Origin: an uncultured Sulfurovum sp. | Lineage (GTDB): Bacteria > Campylobacterota > Campylobacteria > Campylobacterales > Sulfurovaceae | Length of the DNA: 8,139 nucleotides | Direction of reading: 5' to 3' | NCBI GenBank assembly: GCA_947311605.1 | Contig: CAMZLC010000103.1 | Location: 1-8,139, forward strand | Shown: positions 4,815-8,139 of the stretch, one piece after another | Position numbering within the stretch: position 1 is the first letter of the stretch | Layout of the letters: every line of letters starts with the position of its first letter | Notes under the pieces: model-generated | The model's database searches: none | Seen by the model: only the letters and a program-made list of their open reading frames with translations | What the model was told of the DNA's origin: nothing | Position numbers and translations under genes: made by a program

Positions 4815-5999
4815 CTACAGGTACTCCGATACCACCCACTCCGAAAAAGGAATAGAAGAGGTAAAGGCAGGGCTCACGGCATTGAGAATGTGCACACTCT
4901 GCGCATCCCCTTCTACCACAAAATCCTGCACAAGCTCCAATGTACGGGTATCCAGCAACTGCGCGCGGATACCGGGGGTGCTCCAATGATCATAGCCGCT
5001 GTGATTCATCTCGCGTGTCAGCTTTTCGCCTAGTCCCCGTAGGTGGCTTTTGACATATTTTTTGACCTCTGAGAGCGCTAGAGAGCGAAAACCAAAAGCA
5101 TTGGTCGCAAAAAGCTTGGCTTCATAGTAGAGGATCTGCAGCATCTCATCCAGATCAAAATGGGAAAAACCCCTGTAGTTCTCTCTCCAAAATGCTGGAA
5201 TGGCAGTAGGACCTATCTTTGCCGCATTGTCAACAGTCAGCGTATAGTGTACACCCAGAAAAGGGTTGGCAAGATTGGGTACGGGGTAGATATTAGTACC
5301 CAATGCGCCGACATTGTGGCTGTCCTTGAGGTAGATGCCCTTAAAGGGAAGGATGACATAGTGCGCAGAAAAGCCAAAATCCTTGGCGATCTTGTCCGCA
5401 TAGAGCCCAGCACAGTTGATCAGTTTTTTGTAGGTGATCAGGCCTGTCGTGGTGCCGATCCTCCCCTTTCCTATACGCCACTGATAGGCGGTCTCTGTAT
5501 GTATCTCTATCCCCAGCTCTCTTGCCACCTTGGCACACTCCAGCGTGACGGCTCTGGGATCGATCGTGGCAGTACTGGGAGAATAGAGGGCTTTTTGGTA
5601 GGTCCTGATCTGTGGATACTCTGATGCCAGTGCTTCCGCGCTGCGCCACTCCAGTGTTACGCCATTGTGCTCACCTCTGCGCTTGAGCTCATTCAGGCCA
5701 GCTAGCTCCTTTCTGTCTGTAGCGACCACGATCTTCCCACAGGTGTTGACCGCCACGCCCCGCTCCCTGCAAAAGGCCTGCATGGCGCGGTTTCCCTCTG
5801 CAGTGAACTTTGCTTTGAGTGAGTCTGCGGTATAGTAAAATCCTGCATGCAGCACCCCGGAGTTTCTGCCGCTGCTGTGCATGCCCACTTCTTTCTCTTT
5901 CTCTATAAGCAGGACTTTGGAGGCGGGCTCCCGCTCTTTCAGTGTGATAGCGACATTGAGCCCAATGATACCGCCGCCGATGATCAGATAATCGACCAC
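4815..5999 (-). CDS. lhgO: FAD-dependent L-2-hydroxyglutarate oxidase (LhgO family)
   Basis: This 394-residue flavoprotein of the DAO superfamily is expected to oxidise L-2-hydroxyglutarate to 2-oxoglutarate and pass electrons to the quinone pool. The FAD-binding dinucleotide fold opens the protein (IIGGGIIGLN, 6-15), with acidic E33 at the end of the second strand. The family signature SSGRNSGVLHAGFYY is at 42-56, the NCAGLYAD motif at 195-202 and the C-terminal PAFTSSIPFSE at 377-387. Characterised LhgO proteins are about 400-420 residues, so this is complete. The start is a GTG whose G is also the last base of the LUD gene's TAG (TAGTG), which implies translational coupling. Its stop is 24 bases from the stop of the convergent decarboxylase gene. 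The LUD and TRAP genes upstream suggest catabolism of an imported 2-hydroxy acid. Another 2-hydroxy-dicarboxylate or glycerol-3-phosphate-like substrate is possible but less likely given the signature. Confidence 0.85.
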   Translation of the reverse strand: MVDYLIIGGGIIGLNVAITLKEREPASKVLLIEKEKEVGMHSSGRNSGVLHAGFYYTADSLKAKFTAEGNRAMQAFCRERGVAVNTCGKIVVATDRKELAGLNELKRRGEHNGVTLEWRSAEALASEYPQIRTYQKALYSPSTATIDPRAVTLECAKVARELGIEIHTETAYQWRIGKGRIGTTTGLITYKKLINCAGLYADKIAKDFGFSAHYVILPFKGIYLKDSHNVGALGTNIYPVPNLANPFLGVHYTLTVDNAAKIGPTAIPAFWRENYRGFSHFDLDEMLQILYYEAKLFATNAFGFRSLALSEVKKYVKSHLRGLGEKLTREMNHSGYDHWSTPGIRAQLLDTRTLELVQDFVVEGDAQSVHILNAVSPAFTSSIPFSEWVVSEYL

Positions 6000-6595
6000 T
6001 AATACCCCAATGCTTCAGAGACAAGTATAATGGTGGTTCTCCCCGGTTTATCAGCCGTGATAAAGGCAAATTTGTTGGCGATATTCTCTTCGTTGTAGCG
6101 CGGCTCTTTACCCATAGAGATGGCCTTGGCATTCATGCGTTCGATATTTTTGGGTGCTGCGATCCCACGAATACGTCCAAAGCCCTCTTTGACACTCTGT
6201 ACGATTTTGTTTTTACTGACGATCATCAAGACTTTTTTCGGACCAAATATCTGCGCAGCCACTCTGTTGCCGTCTCCGTCTGCATTGACGAGCTCCCCCC
6301 TCTGCGTGATTGCATTGCAACCGGTAATATAGAGATCACTCACAAGACCCTGCCGCCTGCGCTCGACATTTTCCTCCATGGAGATACCCGCTTCATACTG
6401 ATTGCTGAGCAGGACATCTTCCTGCCCACTCAGCCAGGAGAGCAGACCTATCTGCGCTACGGTGGTAGAGCCGCCAAGCCCCACTTTTAGTCCCGGCTTG
6501 ACAAAGCCTTTGGCGACCTCTAATGCCTCATCTTCCGAATTTACTTCGATGACCTCAAAGCCGTTTTTTCTAAGATTATCTATGGTTGTTTGCAT
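5999..6595 (-). CDS. LUD-domain protein (LutC/YkgG-like), stand-alone
   Basis: This 198-residue protein consists almost entirely of one LUD (DUF162) domain, the fold of the LutC/LldG subunit of L-lactate oxidation complexes. Visible hallmarks are GLGGSTT (39-45), the segment SDLYITGCNAITQRGELVNA (86-105), the following DGDGNR (106-111) and the strand KKVLMIVSKNK (120-130). LutA and LutB, with which LutC normally works, are absent from the window; here the partner is an FAD 2-hydroxyacid oxidase. The protein lacks iron-sulphur cysteine clusters. AGGAA (6606-6602) lies six bases before the ATG, inside the 3' end of the TRAP gene, whose last 20 bases overlap this one; the other end overlaps lhgO by one base. 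The role is probably accessory to hydroxyacid oxidation, but the biochemistry of single-domain LUD proteins is not established. The domain call is firm. Confidence 0.85.
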   Translation of the reverse strand: MQTTIDNLRKNGFEVIEVNSEDEALEVAKGFVKPGLKVGLGGSTTVAQIGLLSWLSGQEDVLLSNQYEAGISMEENVERRRQGLVSDLYITGCNAITQRGELVNADGDGNRVAAQIFGPKKVLMIVSKNKIVQSVKEGFGRIRGIAAPKNIERMNAKAISMGKEPRYNEENIANKFAFITADKPGRTTIILVSEALGY

Positions 6596-8139
6596 GGTTG
6601 TTTCCTAAAGTTTTATGTATAAACATCGTGATGAAAAAGAGCAGTATCCCTGCGATATGCACATCTGGCACTAGTACAAAATGGCTCTCGAGTGAGAAGA
6701 GTGAATCCTGTCCGAGCAGCAGCAGTGCGCTAAGCCCAAACAATACACGCTCCCAGAGATACAGCTTTCTGTCCCAGAAATTCTCGATAAAGGTCGTAAA
6801 TGCTATCAAGCCTACCATGGCAAAGAGAAAGACCTCAAAACGCTCCGGCCAACTTCCGGCTACCAGCGGTGAAAAGGCAAAGAGCAGCGGGACGATATAG
6901 AGCCCCTTGCCCAGTATCCAGGACTGCAGCCCTGTCTTCATAGGGTGTGTACCGGCGATCCCGGCTGCAGCAAAAGCAGCCAGACAGACCGGTGGTGTGA
7001 GGTTGGAGTCCTGGGAGAGCCAGAAGATGATCAGATGGGCGGCAAGTAGGTAGTTGACCGCTTCGGGCACCACCACGCCCGCGCTTACCAGTGCCGCCAT
7101 CTCCGGGGAGAGCATCAGCCCTACCAGCGCAGGAGCTGAGAGCACAGCGAGCACCACATAAGAGGCGGTCACAGGCAAGCCCATCCCTAGGATCAAGGAA
7201 GCAATCGCGATCAAAAAGAGCGCCACGATCAACTGGCCATGCGACCACTCCATAATGAGCTGCGAAAAGATCACGCCGATACCGGAGATATTGATCGCCC
7301 CGACAATGATCCCCACACCTACCAGCAGCACACCGGTGACGATCATGTTTTGGCTGCCCAGTGCCAGGGCATCCAGTATCTCACGGATACCCATGCGTTT
7401 CTTCTTGGTCAACCACGAGGATCCTATGATCGCTACGATAGCGAGACCTGCCGCATAGGTCGGCGTAAAACCATAGATCAGCAGTCCGATCAGCGTGCTG
7501 AGCGGGATGAGAAAATGTGCCCCCTCTCTGAGGATCGGCATCAATGCTGTATCACTCTCCTGCACCTCCAGATGGTGCTTTTTGGCATGGATATGAATAT
7601 AGAATCCGATGGAGGCAAAATAGAGGATCGCCGGAAGGATAGAGACCAGAATGATCGTCACAAACGGGATCTGTGTGATCTGTGCCATAATAAAAGCACC
7701 AGCCCCCATGATGGGCGGCATGATCTGTCCGCCTGCAGAGGCGGCTGTCTCCACTCCCGCAGCGAAGATCGGCTTGAACCCATTGCGCACCATCATGGGG
7801 ATCGTGATCGAGCCCGTGGAGACCGTATTGGCCACGGCACTGCCGGAGATCGTGCCCATCAGCGCAGAGGAGAATACCGCCACATGTCCAGCACCCCCAC
7901 GAAACCTTGAGGTCAGTACCGTCGAGAGATCGACGATAAAGTCCCCGGCACCGCTCTTGAGCAGGAAAGCAGCAAAGAGAATGAACATAAAAACATAGGT
8001 CGAAGAGATCGTTGCGATCGAACCAAAAAGCCCTCGCTCGTAAAGTACATCCGATAGAGAAAACGGGACACCGTCATGCCACCAAAGGCAAAAACACCCG
8101 TCAGTAGCTTCCCAAAATAGAGGATATAGCCGATGGCTG
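6576..8139 (-). CDS. TRAP transporter fused permease, 4TM/12TM type, 5' end off window, with an apparent frameshift
   Basis: This inner-membrane protein fuses the small (DctQ-like) and large (DctM-like) subunits of a TRAP transporter. It uses an ion gradient to import an organic acid handed over by a periplasmic, usually TAXI-type, receptor. About 520 residues are visible; the N-terminal membrane segments and any receptor gene lie beyond the right edge. Family motifs are GTISGSAVANTVSTGSITIP, GGQIMPPIMGAGAFIM and LGMGLPVTASY, among many hydrophobic helices. From 8137 down to about 8030 the family-like sequence (MTVSRFLYRMYFTSEG) is in one frame. From about 8033 down, LFGSIATISSTYVFMFILF and everything after it is in the -1 frame. 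Without correction the first frame ends at TGA 7915-7913. Both frames are open to the edge, so a gene caller may miss the shift. The 3' end overlaps the LUD gene by 20 bases. The operon suggests a dicarboxylate such as 2-hydroxyglutarate as substrate. Confidence 0.88.
   Translation of the reverse strand, partial: SHRLYPLFWEATDGCFCLWWHDGVPFSLSDVLYERGLFGSIATISSTYVFMFILFAAFLLKSGAGDFIVDLSTVLTSRFRGGAGHVAVFSSALMGTISGSAVANTVSTGSITIPMMVRNGFKPIFAAGVETAASAGGQIMPPIMGAGAFIMAQITQIPFVTIILVSILPAILYFASIGFYIHIHAKKHHLEVQESDTALMPILREGAHFLIPLSTLIGLLIYGFTPTYAAGLAIVAIIGSSWLTKKKRMGIREILDALALGSQNMIVTGVLLVGVGIIVGAINISGIGVIFSQLIMEWSHGQLIVALFLIAIASLILGMGLPVTASYVVLAVLSAPALVGLMLSPEMAALVSAGVVVPEAVNYLLAAHLIIFWLSQDSNLTPPVCLAAFAAAGIAGTHPMKTGLQSWILGKGLYIVPLLFAFSPLVAGSWPERFEVFLFAMVGLIAFTTFIENFWDRKLYLWERVLFGLSALLLLGQDSLFSLESHFVLVPDVHIAGILLFFITMFIHKTLGNNHANNHR
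6582..6603 (-). repeat. Twelve-base tandem repeat at the TRAP stop / LUD start
   Basis: On the minus strand AAACAACCAT occurs twice with a period of 12 bases (6603-6594 and 6591-6582). The first copy supplies the first two bases of the LUD start codon (AT), and the second lies just before the TRAP stop, giving the repeated Asn-Asn-His in the TRAP tail. A small local duplication is the simplest origin. Confidence 0.5.
8025..8033 (-). other. Apparent one-base frameshift in the TRAP permease gene
   Basis: The minus strand reads ACG AGC GAG GGC TTT TTG GTT in the upstream frame (TSEGFLV) and GGG CTT TTT GGT TCG in the downstream frame (GLFGS). The family expects an uninterrupted E-G-[LIF]-F-G. 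One extra base in the G3 run (8031-8033) or the T5 run (A5 at 8025-8029 on the plus strand) restores it. Possible causes are a homopolymer sequencing error, a genuine deletion, or less likely -1 ribosomal slippage at C-TTT-TTG. Confidence 0.75.

Noticed and set aside
4775..4827. Bidirectional terminator between the convergent decarboxylase and lhgO genes
   Set aside because: GGCCAA/TTGGCC and GGAGTA/TACTCC are only six-base stems with long loops that exclude each other, and neither has a U-run.
5160..5624. 154-residue plus-strand frame
   Set aside because: It is antisense to lhgO and has no family features.
7239..7910. 223-residue plus-strand frame
   Set aside because: It is antisense to the TRAP membrane helices; its His/Asp/Arg-rich composition is the complement of Val/Ile/Ala codons.
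7989..8139. Open continuation of the main TRAP frame to the right edge, taken as real protein
   Set aside because: Beyond about 8033 this frame gives Trp/His/Cys-rich sequence unlike the family, while the other frame gives the expected TRAP sequence; this is why I call a frameshift.

Overview
The window looks like chromosomal DNA of a free-living Campylobacterota (epsilonproteobacterial) bacterium of the Sulfurovum/Sulfurimonas type. This rests on AT-rich promoter regions with good -10 boxes but poor -35 boxes, and on the general look of the proteins. No marker gene is present, so the assignment is an inference.

Left part (1-1244). The 5' end of an unrecognised minus-strand gene runs off the left edge; it may start with a BRCT-like fold. 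A divergent plus-strand gene for a 176-residue orphan protein has a perfect TATAAT and a Fur-box-like palindrome upstream. A short 51-residue Lys/Arg/Glu-rich minus-strand gene, easily missed, overlaps the orphan's 3' end tail to tail. Next comes a spacer of about 200 bases holding a REP-like pair of palindromes, framed by two near-identical 10-base direct repeats.

Middle (1245-4790). An XRE-family regulator with a C-terminal cupin domain (minus) is divergent from alanine dehydrogenase (ald, plus), which is followed by a thiamine-diphosphate 2-oxo-acid decarboxylase of the pyruvate/indolepyruvate decarboxylase family. The divergent promoter region carries two copies of TTTAAT-N3-ATTAAA exactly 60 bases apart. 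One sits in the regulator's promoter. The other covers the predicted ald transcript start and reaches the ald ribosome binding site. The simplest reading is a self-regulated switch controlling alanine -> pyruvate -> acetaldehyde + CO2. A long imperfect hairpin separates ald from the decarboxylase gene.

Right part (4815-8139). A tightly packed minus-strand operon converges on the decarboxylase gene with only 24 bases between stops. In transcription order it encodes a fused 4TM/12TM TRAP transporter permease (N-terminus off the window), a stand-alone LUD-domain protein and an FAD oxidoreductase of the L-2-hydroxyglutarate oxidase family. Consecutive genes overlap by 20 bases and 1 base. Together they suggest uptake and oxidation of a 2-hydroxy-dicarboxylate. 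As given, the TRAP gene carries a one-base frameshift near 8025-8033: either a sequencing error, a real inactivation or a recoding site.

The points most worth a second look are the operator pair, the TRAP frameshift, the REP-like element and the alanine/2-oxo-acid decarboxylase pairing. I see no CRISPR array, tRNA, rRNA, integrase or transposase gene.
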